Assembly: GCF_002999335.1 (NCBI RefSeq) | Contig: NW_020312759.1 | Location: 1 to 64,000, forward strand | Reading direction: 5' to 3' | DNA from: Cyclospora cayetanensis | Lineage: Eukaryota; Apicomplexa; Conoidasida; Eucoccidiorida; Eimeriidae | DNA length: 64,000 bases | In this document: positions 9,610-19,890 of the stretch, piece after piece | How the letters are laid out: each line of letters opens with the position of its first letter | Numbering within the stretch: position 1 is the stretch's first letter | Position numbers and translations under genes: made by a program | Notes under the pieces: model-generated | What the model was told of the DNA's origin: nothing | Databases searched by the model: none | Seen by the model: the letters and a program-made list of their open reading frames with translations, nothing else

Positions 9610-12600
9610 ATGGCGAATGCTCGGGGTGCATGCATCAAGTCATGCGCAAGGCTGCTGGCCATGCTGCTAGTGCCTCTTCTGCTGCCTCAGCAGGCCTTAG
9701 CCTTCGAGGCACCTGCGCATGAAGCCATCTCCATGACAGCTCTATCAGGTATGGCTTCCCTAAGCCTGGTGCTTGCATGCCAGCCTTTGCGTTTGTTTCC
9801 CTGCTTATCCCAACATCCCTGCCTCGCCCAAAGCCTTTGTATGCATTAGGCGCCACAAACTGCGTCCTTCCCCCCGCCCGAGTTGCAGCTCTTTTGCCCC
9901 TTTTCAAGAGGCTGAGGCGGGTGCTACCCCACACAGCGCTTCTTGAGCGGCGTCTTTCGATTTGAAAAAAAGTTTCACTCGTGGGAGCTCGTTGTGGCTG
10001 GTCCTGGCTCACGGAGCATCGCGTTTTCACATGCGCCCTCTTCTGCTGCGGACCTTCATGCGCCAAATTCTCGCCTTTCTACCGCCCCTATGCCTGAGTT
10101 CCCGCCTCTATGTTACAGCGCTTCTGCACACCACTCCCCCGCGCACACACTGCAGTACAGCGAACCTTGTGATGTTTTATGCGGGATCTTGGGGCGTCTG
10201 GCTTCGCGGTTTTAAATATATGTATATATATAGGTGCAACAGAGAGTGGCACGCAATGCTGCATGTACAAGCCCTCATGGACGGCCGCAAATGCTGATTT
10301 GTCTATGGGTGGAGGCTTCGCTGAGTGCATGTCTTTGTTTGCTGCCGTAAAGGACTCACAATGCAGGCGAACCAAGCCCTTCGTCGCCTCCTGAATGGCA
10401 AGGATGTCGCTGATGTTTCAGGTAGAACAAGGCGCCACCGCTCGCTGCTGCTGCTGTTGTTGTAGGTATTGCTGCCGCTAATGTTGTAGGTATTGCTGCT
10501 GCTGCTGCTGTAGGTACAGCTGGGGTAGTGTTGCGTCTCTGATGCGCTGCAGGATGGGCTCACCGCGTGACTGAAAAGTACCCCTTAACGGCTCCGCTGC
10601 ACTTTCAACGCCAGCCTACTTGCCCTTCCCCGCCCCCCACACAAGCGAATACCAAAATAGAGAGGTCCCTCTGCAGCAGCTCAACTGCAGCGCAGGATGG
10701 CTGCCTTTTGGAAGCACTAACTTACTTTTTTTACCGCCTCACGGGGCCAGAAAGGAACGCTGAAATCCGAGATGAGGGTAAGGCAAGGGGATTGGCTGGG
10801 GGCCGTTGCTGTCGTTTGGTGAAATTCAGGGTGTTTTCGAAGCATCTCTCAGTGTACGTACAGGGAGCACCATCGGGGAGTGAGAGCAGCAGCACATTTG
10901 CAAGGGCTAAGCTGATGAGGGTTTGTGTCTTGCTACAGACAACCCAGTGGTCAGCACGAATCAGTTCGTGTTTCCCCACGACATCAATACGACGGACGCA
11001 GACGCGGTGAGGCACCCGATTCATATGTGCACTGTGCAGACACCCCAGTTGGGTGTCTTTGTTGCCGTTGGGCAGCGTAACCCTTGTACTTTTTTTCAGG
11101 GGCTAGGGTGTGTTCTATGAGCGGCGGTGGATGTACAGGTGAAATACGTCATCAACTTGATCGGCGACATGCACGAGCCTCTGCACTGGGGATCCGCAGA
11201 AGATGATTTTGGCCGGATGATTCAAAGTACGTGCAAAAGCAAGGTTCCGCTGCCGCCTCGCAGAAGCGAGCCGACCAGTGGTTAATGGCTAGCATAGGCT
11301 AACGACTGTCTATGAAGTGTGTTTGACAGCACAGCTCGGGTGGGGTTTCTGGTGGTGCATCGCGCTGCCGTGGACGGCAACTCGGTGTACGTGCTGCCTA
11401 CTGCGTGGAAAACTCCGTGCAGCAACACTGGTGACCCGAAGGGCAGTGCGTGATTTTTTGTTACAGTTGAGTATGAGATCGAGGGCACGCGCGAGAAGCG
11501 CCGCACCAATCTGTATCAATTTATTGAGGGAGCGTTCGTCAATAAGATCATGGGCGAGAGGCAAACTTTCTGGTATTCAGGTCTGTATGGCACACAGTGG
11601 TTCCTCGCGGAGGCTTAAGCGGGTGCTGGAGTCTGAGCACGCAGCGCGCTTGAATGGAAATTCAAGAAAATAAGCACATCGGCCGTCAGGCCGTATTGTC
11701 GGCAGGCCTCTCTTCAGCCTTAGGTTTTTCATCAAAACGAGTCGGGGGTGGAAAATTTATGCGGCACCGGCCGTTCGGGGGAATCCGGCCGTCTTTGTTG
11801 ACTCAGCAGACGTAGCTGCATCCTGAGCTACGATTGTGTCATGGCCTCTATGCTACGCCTTGCAGGATGGACGCACGTAAACTCCGTGAAGCCCTTCTAC
11901 GAGGAGGAAAAGACAGTCTTTGCAGCGAGGAAAGAAGCCTACTTTTTGTCATGGGCAAGGGAGAACCGGGCACTCCTCTGCTCCGAGGTCCGCACAGCTG
12001 TCTTCCTTTAGGGTGATTAGCATTTGTTCTGTTTGAATCCGTTGACATTTCATGACGCACAGAGGGGTAGTCAGCCTGGAATTAGGTGTAGTATTGCAAG
12101 AGGCTTCTAAACAGCAGCAGCTGCTGCTGTGTAGAAGCCCCTGCTTCAAAAGCTACGGTGCAGTGCAGTGCAGTGCAGTGCAGTGCAGTGCAGTGCAGTG
12201 CAGTGCACCTGCCGCAGCAACCGCAGGCTCCCCGAGTGCAGGAAGTGGCATGGCCCTGCCTACTCATGTGGCGATACTGGTGGCTACGTCAAGTAGAAAT
12301 AGATTTTAAAGGAACAGCAACTGGCTGACGAGAGACGCGAAGCAAAGCAATGAAAGGAATTGAATTCTGACGAGGTCTTTTGCCCGAACGCTGTGGTCTG
12401 CCCGTTCTCTCTTCGTTTTGCAGATTTATCCATTAGTTAAGCGGATGGTGAAGAAGAAGGGCGAGCCGAATGTCTATGTGTTGGATAGAACCTCGGAGTT
12501 TCTTTTCTTTGATATAATCAAGAAGCGGATTCTCGTCGCCGGCGCAAGAATTGCAGTTGTGATGAACCACATCCTTCAAGTGTGTATGAGCACCTGGTCA

Positions 12601-13177
12601 AGCTGCCTCTGTTGCTGGCGATATGTTGAGTACGCAATTTTTATAAGGTGGTATTCTTTCTAATCAGATCGATATCTTTTTGGCTGGATCTGAGAAAGGA
12701 CGCGCTTTCTTTCAATTCCTCATGTGTCGATATTTGCAGGTTAGAGGACTAGACGAAGGGCTTGGCCAGTTGCGCGCCGGTAGTGGAATGCAGGACGTTC
12801 GTAAGTCTCCTTGCTTCATATATGAATAGTTTACGCTCACACGTGATGGTTTTAGGTGCCGGAATCTACATTTACCGCTGGCCCTTTTCCTGTGCCCCGC
12901 TATTGCACTCAAGACCGCCAGCGACACGGCGCAATCTGTTTTGATGGCTCTTGTACATGTTTTTGTAGAGGATACGGCCGATGCCAGACCACCTCCTACA
13001 GGCGACGCATACATTTACTTCAAGAACTTTCTCATCAACTTCTCTATATTCCTCTTGGTCGTCTTGTTTTTCATATACATTTCACGCTTCTATAAAAGCA
13101 CTCCGTCTCCGGCAGCCCTCACATCCCGTTCCGCAAAGGCGCCGGACGGAGCAGAGTTGGAGGCGAAGGCCAACTGA
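9610..13177 (+). CDS. S1/P1-type nuclease family protein with C-terminal membrane anchor
   Basis: Ten exons join in phase: 9610-9748, 10353-10421, 10553-10777, 10939-11006, 11139-11226, 11467-11580, 11866-11987, 12424-12579, 12740-12800 and 12969-13177, giving 416 residues. The N-terminus is a signal peptide (LLAMLLVPLLLPQQALA), followed by FEAPAHEAISMTALSG, which aligns with the mature start of P1 nuclease. Other family landmarks are WAHRVTEKYPLTAPLHF, INTTDADAVKYV, LIGDMHEPLHWG and RTNLYQFIEGAFV. Family enzymes are zinc-dependent, secreted or luminal single-strand nucleases/3'-nucleotidases. Several residues at the zinc-ligand positions differ from the fungal enzyme (see findings). The last exon has a transmembrane helix (FLINFSIFLLVVLFFIYIS) and a short basic tail, so the protein is probably a type I membrane protein. 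The family call is secure; activity is not. Confidence 0.9.
12158..12213. repeat. (GTGCA)n pentanucleotide array
   Basis: About ten perfect units of GTGCA (seen as GCAGT rotations) inside the intron between exons 7 and 8 of the nuclease-like gene. It explains the Ser/Cys/Thr-repeating shadow frames on both strands. Confidence 0.9.
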
Positions 13178-13951
13178 CGGATTTAAATATGTGGCACTGC
13201 TGATCTGCTGCTGTGCCCGTGTGGCGAGTGGCGAGCCGCTTGCGCTGGCTGGTGTTTTCTTTCTCGTTTTGAAGATATGCTTGCATGCCGAGACGCGTGC
13301 ATGCGGCCGCAATCGCGCAGCAGCGGGTACGGCTTTTCTGTGGAGGCCGGCGTATCGGGCCGCCCGGCTCCGTTGGCGGATTCGCCCTAAAAAGAACCCC
13401 AAATTCATTTGCACATACTATTTAAAACATGCGCTCTGATTTGCACATACTATTTAGAACATGCGCTCTGCTCGGAGTGGCTACCTCGTGCAAATCCTCA
13501 ACGTTTTTCCTCCATTTCGATTGTCACGCAAGCCCGCATTACGCAGGGCGATCCACATAGGGCTTTTGCCTCTCCGTTCCCAGATTCGGAGCCTCTGGCA
13601 CTGAGGCTACGCAAATTGAGGTTGAAACACCCGCTAGAAACATCAGACAAGGAAGAAATGCTTGACAGGTTTGGTCACTGGAGCTACGCATGAATTGCTT
13701 TCGCTGCTGGTTCTGCCCAGCCATGGTGAAAGAGCAAGACCCTTGTCAGTCAGAACGCAAGCCCTACCCTGCAAGACGCATGCCTCAGTATTTTTCGCGT
13801 TGGTGCATTTTGGTGCCCATATTGTATTTCCTGCTACTGGCGCAGGCCGTGAACTCTCCACGCCACGCGAAGCAGAGAGCACCGGAGAAGAGCAAGGGCA
13901 GAAAAGCGCCGGAGAAAAGGCCATGTGGGGAGGCCAGAGAGCACAAGATCG
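13178..13951. other. Convergent 3' spacer
   Basis: Between the stop of the nuclease-like gene (plus) and the stop of the large Lys/Pro/Ala-rich gene (minus). I see no gene. It contains one 32-bp tandem duplication at 13407-13470. A short plus-strand Cys-containing frame at 13690-13968 is not supported by splice signals or a start context. Confidence 0.45.
13407..13470. repeat. 32-bp tandem duplication
   Basis: Two adjacent copies, 13407-13438 and 13439-13470, beginning ATTTGCACATACTATTTA and differing at one base (A/G). Confidence 0.9.
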
Positions 13952-16900
13952 TTAAGCAGCCCATCTAAAATGATCAGCGAGCGTGAAGAAAAGACAACGC
14001 TGTCGTGTGTGTTGGCTTTTGTATCCCCAAAACAAGTCGAGCTGCAGCCAGAGGCGGTGCTCAACGATGCAGCCAAGTGAAGCAAGGTACTCAACTCGGC
14101 GGAACGTTGCCGTCCCGCTGTGTCTCTCCACCGCCCGTTTGAGGCTCTGCAGAAGCTGTAGGAGGACAAGCAACCGCAGCACACAGAGAGACAAACACAC
14201 ATACACACATGCATGCATACAGAGAGTCGAAGACACGAAAGGGGCAGCAGTACGCAGGTCCACACAAAGATCCCTTCCCCTTCCAGCTGCATGTGTGTCT
14301 TGCGTAGGTCGCACGCCACGCAGGCCTTTTTTCTTGTCATAATCAGATGCACGGCTTTCCTATTGAGACGGGGTGGAGGCAACACTCCTCTGCGGGGTAT
14401 GGGGACCATGCTGCCGGATGGGGGTTAGACTACTGACTGCCAAGAAGAGGTAGCTCGCGAGGTCTTCGTCACAATTTGTGGATGCAAGAGTCCACGCCAG
14501 TTCATCGGATTTCACGCGGGCTCTCAGTCTATACTCTGCCACAAAATCCCCTAAGCTTATTTCCGAGACGCTCACTTTCGCCGCACTGTCCAAAATCCTG
14601 CGGCTCCACAATACAAGAGGCACTGCCAAGGTAAAGAACAAGAGGCACTAACAAGGTAAAAACAAGAGGTACTGCCAAGAGGTAAAAACAAAAGGTACTG
14701 CCAAGAGGTGAAAACAAGAGGCGCTGCCAAGGTAAAAAACAAGAGGCGCTGCCAAGGTAAAAAACAAGGGGTACTGCCAGGGTACAACCGGGCTGCAGCA
14801 AATACTGGAAGAATAAAGGCATCAACGACTGCAACAGCAGAGATGCTTTGATAATACCAACCAGTTGACAAAATTTGAAACAGGCAGGGGCGAGAAAAGG
14901 TGTACTCCTTCTCAAGGGGCCTGTTGGCAGTAACCCACCTTCGTGCATCTGCACTGTGGCGCATAGGAGTTGCGGAATCACAGAACGCAATAGAGTCGGG
15001 CGTCAACCGGTCAAGAGTCACGAAGGCAGAGGCTTGCATGCCATCTGCTGTCACTATGAATGTTTCTTTCGCCTTTTTAAGCGCTAACATTGTGGCCTTG
15101 TGGTGCTTCAGCCTGTCCAGAGGCAGCACCTGACAAGCGGCCTGGAAGAAGAATCGAATGGCATTAAACCCTACACGCACGCATGCACGTACATACATAT
15201 ACATATATAGATATATAGATTAAAAATATGTCAACAAAAGTGTACGAATTTCTATGAACAGCCCGGTTGGAGCAACTGCCGCTGCACCAGTATTCTCACA
15301 ATATTCGATGTCTGAAACAGCAGCTTCCGCCTGGAAAGGCAGACTGGCAAGGGTTTTCCGGAGGCAGAGGTTCACCACTTCATTACACGTGCTGCATGTG
15401 AGGGCAATGTGCAGCATATCGATCGCGCTCAACTGCTGTAGCAGCCACTGTAGCAACAGCAAATGTACGTAGCGCCCGTCCTGTTTCCGCATGAGAACGG
15501 TCAAGAGTGGGCAGTCCAGTGGAGGAAGGGCCTCGGCTGTACAGCCACAGAGCAATCAACATACTAACAGGCAGCATGGTACATGGAAAATCCATTGGAA
15601 GGTGGGAGCAAGGACAAATAAGAACAGACGCTCAGAGAGGTTTACTCGAACGCCTTCAGCTGCATCCTGCTCCGTCTCGCAATCTGCACACCACGTTGAC
15701 ATGGGCGAGCACTGCCTCTCCCCTTTTCCCCAAGTGTCGCACTGACGGGAGAGTCCTTTGGCCGCTCCGATGATGAGGTAATTGGGAAAAACGTTGTACG
15801 CGCGAGCAACCTCGCCTGCGAACAGCCGTAGCTGCGAAGTGCCTGCTTCCTCCTTCGGCTTGGGCGCTGCCTTCGGCTCCATCTGCCTTCCTAAGAATCC
15901 AGGCGTTTGCCGCTTCAAGAAGCTTGGAGTAGCATCTTTCTTTGGAGCTGATGATCCTAAGGACCCCGTCGTCTTTTTTGCCGGAGTGTCCAGCTGCTGC
16001 CGCTTTTGCCGCGCCGAGGCTTCCTCCAGCTCTCGCTGCTTACGGGCTGTAAGCAGCAGCAGCGCCAGATAGCGATCCCTTTCCACGAAGAGAGGCAGCA
16101 ACAGTTGGAGTCGCTCCATGTCTGCGAACGCAGCAACGCCAAAGACCGCGTGCGATGACTGAGGGGGGATGCTGCAGCGTAGACAGCCGCGAGCGGGATA
16201 CACGCTGCGATAAACGCTGATGCACTAGGTTCAAGTCGGATGCAGCGAAGCCGTAACGCTGCAGTATATACCAAGGGCATCCTGGAGAAGCTGAGTCGCT
16301 TTCGAAACGTCAGAAGGCTTCTTTTTGACAAGTTCTTGCTTAAGGTCTTCAGGAAGGCCCCTGGGAAAGTCGGCCAAAAATTCCTGCTGCTCTGATGAAG
16401 GACTTGCGCTATTTTCATCGCTGCTGGTATCCATCCCCCCCTCCTCCTCCTTCTGCTGCTGCTGTGGCTTCTGCTGCTGCTGCGGCTTCTGCTGCTGCTG
16501 TTGCTTCTGCTGCTTCAGCTTTGCTGTTTCACGTTCCACGAATGGCTTGCCAGTCATTTCGTTGAAGGCAGCGGAGCGGCTTTGCTTCCAATCCGTCAAC
16601 ACGGCCATAGCAGCACGCATGCATTCTGCACACAAGCCGTGTACTCTGCACAATTTGGTTCAGCGCCCATTGGCGTTTCTTCTGACTTTATGAAAAAACT
16701 CAGTGCTGATGCGGCTCCCCCAAGTGCTTAGTGCACCTCCCTAAAATTTAAAGGGATTTCTTGCCTGCATAGATCTCGGCAGCTTCCTGCCAAGCCTTCA
16801 CTTCACAAATCTTGGGCAGCGCTAACAGAGCACGCCGAGCAAGGGCCTCCGCAGAGAGGGTGTCGTCTGCCCCTGAGGCTTCCGCAGAAGCCCCCTCCTT

Positions 16901-18935
16901 CTTGGGGGGCCCCTCCTTCTTGGGGGCCCCCTCCTTCTTGGGGGCCTCCTCCTTCTTGGGGGCCCCCTCCTTCTTGGGGGCCTCCTCCTTCTTCGAAGCT
17001 TCTTTTTTAAGAGACAAGCCCATCCGAGAGGCCCCCTCTGCTTTGGCATCAGATTTGGGGGAGGCATCCTTACCGAGCACAGCCTTCGAACTTTGTATAG
17101 GGGCCGCTCCCTCAGTTTTTCGTCCAGCGGAGGAGTCCAAAAGCCGCTTTCTCTCTTGGTGCCACCTCTCCCCGAGGTACACTCTCAAGGATATGAAGGC
17201 CGCATCCACAGCTAAAAGCGCGAAACAGAAACAGCATGCTTTTCCGGAGGGTCTTCAGGCAGTCGCGCAGACTAGGCCCTTTTGTAGACCGGTATATCGA
17301 GCAGCAGGTTCCATAGCGCATAGCAAAAAGCAACACACGACAACCTTTGCGGAGAGGACGCGAGAAAAGCACACGCTCTAGTGCGTACCCCTTGAGTGTA
17401 CGTCCCCAAATCTGACCTGGTATTTTCTTCATCGCAGTCGCAAGCGACGATTCAGGGATGTGCGGGCTTTGTTCGCTTATGTGCTTCATAACTTCCACCT
17501 TCAGATGCGCAGCCGGACCAAGGGAGGCGGCAAAGGCTTCAGGGTTTGCTGCAGCATAGGCTGCAACTGCTGCCGCTGCGTCCATTGCATCTCGCGTTTG
17601 TGCAATCTGCTTCGCTGATGAGGAGCCTGCAAGGGGGCCCCCCCTGGTGGAACCCGTCTCAGGGCCCCCGTCAGCGCCTCCCTTGCCCCCCAAAAGTTCA
17701 GCAAGAGTTTTTCTAGGAGCCGGACCCTTCTTTTCAGCTGCCAATAAATCCGCGAGGCTTCTCTTAGGAGCTGCCTCCCCAGCTGCAAGCTTCAATTTAG
17801 CGGGTGCTGATGGGGACTTAGCCGACACTGCCGCTTTGCTGCCTTCCTCTTTTGCTACTGCCTTCTTGCCTGCTGCATCTGGTTCGGGCGATACTAATTT
17901 TGGTGACGGAGACGCTGGGGGAGGCTTCGGGGGGAGATCTGGTGCCATCTTCGGGGGCTGCTTTGGCATTAGGGGGGCCTTAGGAACTACCTTCGGCAGA
18001 ACTGCCGGCGAGGGGATAGTCTTTGGTACAAGCTTGGTACTGGGAGCTTCTTTGGGTGTAACTAGGACCTTCGCAGCAGCAGCAGCTGTGGCGGGAGCTG
18101 CAGCAGGCCCCTTAGGCAAAATGGCAGGCTTCGCAGCAGCAGCAGCTGTGGCGGGAGCTGCAGCAGGCCCCTTAGGCAAAATGGCAGGCTTCGCAGCAGC
18201 AGCGGCTGTGGCGGGAGCTGCAGCAGGCCCCTTAGGCAAAATGGCAGGCTTCGCAGCAGCTGTGGCGGGAGCTGCAGCAGGCCCCTTAGGCAAAATGGCA
18301 GGCTTCGCAGCAGCAGCGGCTGTGGCGGGAGCTGCAGCAGGCCCCTTAGGCAGAATGGCAGGCTTCGCAGCAGCAGCGGCTGTGGCGGGAGCTGCAGCAG
18401 GGCCTTTAGGAGGAATGACGGATTTAGAAGGTGCCTTAGGAGCTCCAATGGATTCAGGATGTAGCGCAGCAGGAGGCTTCGCCTTTGGGGGGGGTACTGC
18501 AGCTCCTGCTGGAGCTTTTTTTGCTGCTGGAACGGACGAAGGCTGACCAGGAGGGCCCTTGCCAGAAGCAAGAAGGGGTTTGCTGGCGATCTTTGTTCCT
18601 GCTTTTGCAGCAGTAGGAGCACCAGCGGCACCAAGCGGTTTGGCAGCAGCAGCAACAGCACCGCCTTTTGTTGCTGCTTGAGGTGGCTCTGACGCGTCGT
18701 GGACTCCCAAAGGCCGCTTAACTTTAGAGACGAATTTAGTCTTGAGTTTGGGGGCTGCAAATGTTTTGCCTTGATGCTGCTGCTGCTGCTTGAGCAGAGC
18801 CTCTCTCATTTTGGCCTGCTGCTGCTGCCTCTGCTTCAGAGTCAGCGGCTGTTTGCCTGCTGCTCCTGGCTTTGCCTTTGCTTCGGCTGCGGCAGCGGAG
18901 CCAGCGGCGTTCCCTCGTCTAAACAGCGACGCCAT
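13952..18935 (-). CDS. Large Lys/Pro/Ala-repeat protein, eight exons, unknown function
   Basis: Phase-consistent minus-strand model: 18935-17417, 17211-16765, 16625-16272, 16121-15747, 15536-15277, 15141-14939, 14597-14438 and 14146-13952 (about 1170 residues). Intron 2 appears to be GC-AG. The N-terminus is MASLFRRGNAAGS with Gln runs, then a Pro/Ala/Lys linker with six copies of a 20-residue repeat (PAILPKGPAAAPATAAAAAK and one shorter unit), then a helical stretch (KVEVMKHISEQSPHIPES). A Lys-Lys-Glu-Gly/Glu-Ala-Pro repeat follows, then helical segments (AWQEAAEIYAECMRAAMAVL), a poly-Gln/Lys run, and MERLQLLLPLFVERDRYLAL. The last exons look globular (LPLDRLKHHKATMLALKKAK, SLGDFVAEYRLRARV). 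No known domain is recognised. It is transcribed divergently from the selenoprotein T gene. Confidence 0.7.
14600..14790 (-). repeat. Intronic minisatellite of about 25-bp units
   Basis: About seven imperfect tandem units lie in the intron between exons 6 and 7 of the 13952-18935 gene. On the sense (minus) strand each unit reads approximately TTTTTACCTTGGCAG followed by about ten bases, resembling a polypyrimidine tract plus 3' splice-site AG. The array ends just upstream of the acceptor used for the exon at 14597. Confidence 0.8.
16890..16995. repeat. 18-bp coding tandem repeat (Ala/Gly-Pro-Lys-Lys-Glu)
   Basis: Repeated units on the plus strand around CCTCCTTCTTGGGGGCC. On the coding minus strand they encode KKEEAPKKEGAPKKE-type hexapeptides in exon 2 of the large minus-strand gene. 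Confidence 0.85.
18066..18415. repeat. 60-bp coding tandem repeat, six units
   Basis: Nearly identical 60-bp units (each with GCTGTGGCGGGAGCTGCAGC and a variant of CCCCTTAGGCAAAATGGCAG). The fourth lacks 9 bp (three Ala codons). They encode a 20-residue Pro/Ala/Lys repeat in exon 1 of the minus-strand gene. Length changes are whole codons, so the frame is kept. Confidence 0.95.
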
Positions 18936-19890
18936 GGTGCCTCTGCTCGCTGTATCCTGCTGTTATGATGGCGGCTGTTGCATCTGCACAAGCGCGGGGT
19001 CACGTGCTTGTGCCTGGGATTGTGCTGCTGCTGCTCTTCGTCTGAGCGCCGCTGCTTTGCTGCTGCCCCTGCGGTTCGGTTTCAATGCTCGATGCGAAGG
19101 AAGTGGTGCTGGCCACCTAATCAGCATCGGGATTAGTAATGGCAGCAGCTTGAGAAGGTATGCACAGTCTGCAGGGGCAAGGCAGCGAGCGGTTCCCCTG
19201 TCCGAGTCGCACGGGGTGTCTCTCCAGCTTCTCATCTACAGAATACAAGGAACACGTTCACGGACTCCCCCTTTATGAGTCGCCGCTGCTGCTTCTTCGA
19301 TTTTAGCTCCTGATGCTGCCGGTGTTCGTTGCAAGTTCGAGCGGCACCGGCGTTCTTGCTGGAGGGCCGCTGCCGACGACCAGCCGTGTCACTGCAGCTG
19401 CAGCAGCAGCCCGACGCTGCTACTGCTGCAGCTCCCCGTCGTGTTGCTTCCCTTTGTTCATTCGAATCGAGTCAAAATTTAATGGAATGGCGAGGATTGC
19501 GCAGCGTTGCTGCCACAGCCACCTGGCGTGTTGGGGGGTGGAGGCGAATCGTGGCATCCCATTGACGCGAGGACGATCGGCAGCCGCAGTGGGGCCCCTT
19601 GAGCAGCACCTGCTGGAAACGCAGCCACACCGCAAGCAGCCTTGCATCAGCGCTCGCCAGCAGCAGCCAGTCCGCGGCGGATTACTCGCACAGCAATTCT
19701 CAATCTTTTTTCCGCGGGGAAAGTGAACTAGTGTGCCCTTGATAGGCTCCTACGTTCCTTCTTTCCCGCTGACTTCAGCCTCCTGTGTGTGCCATCTCCA
19801 CCACTGCGATGCACGCACTCCCTCACCTCTGTTCACTCTCTTCGCCGTCAGTCATTTACGGAGATTTGTAAAACTTGAACGAGCCAGAAA
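18936..19890. other. Shared 5' spacer of two divergent genes
   Basis: About 950 bp between the start of the large minus-strand gene (18935) and the SelT start (19891). It is rich in CTG/CAG (19025-19070, 19390-19430) and must hold both promoters. Open frames here (for example 19313-19726) are CAG-derived, have no recognisable product, and I leave them uncalled. Confidence 0.45.

Noticed and set aside
18066..18415. Tandem array as a possible CRISPR-like or regulatory repeat
   Set aside because: Units are contiguous without spacers, in frame, and inside an exon; it is a coding minisatellite.
17647..18546. 299-residue plus-strand Gly/Ala/Phe ORF
   Set aside because: Antisense shadow of the 60-bp coding repeat of the minus-strand gene.
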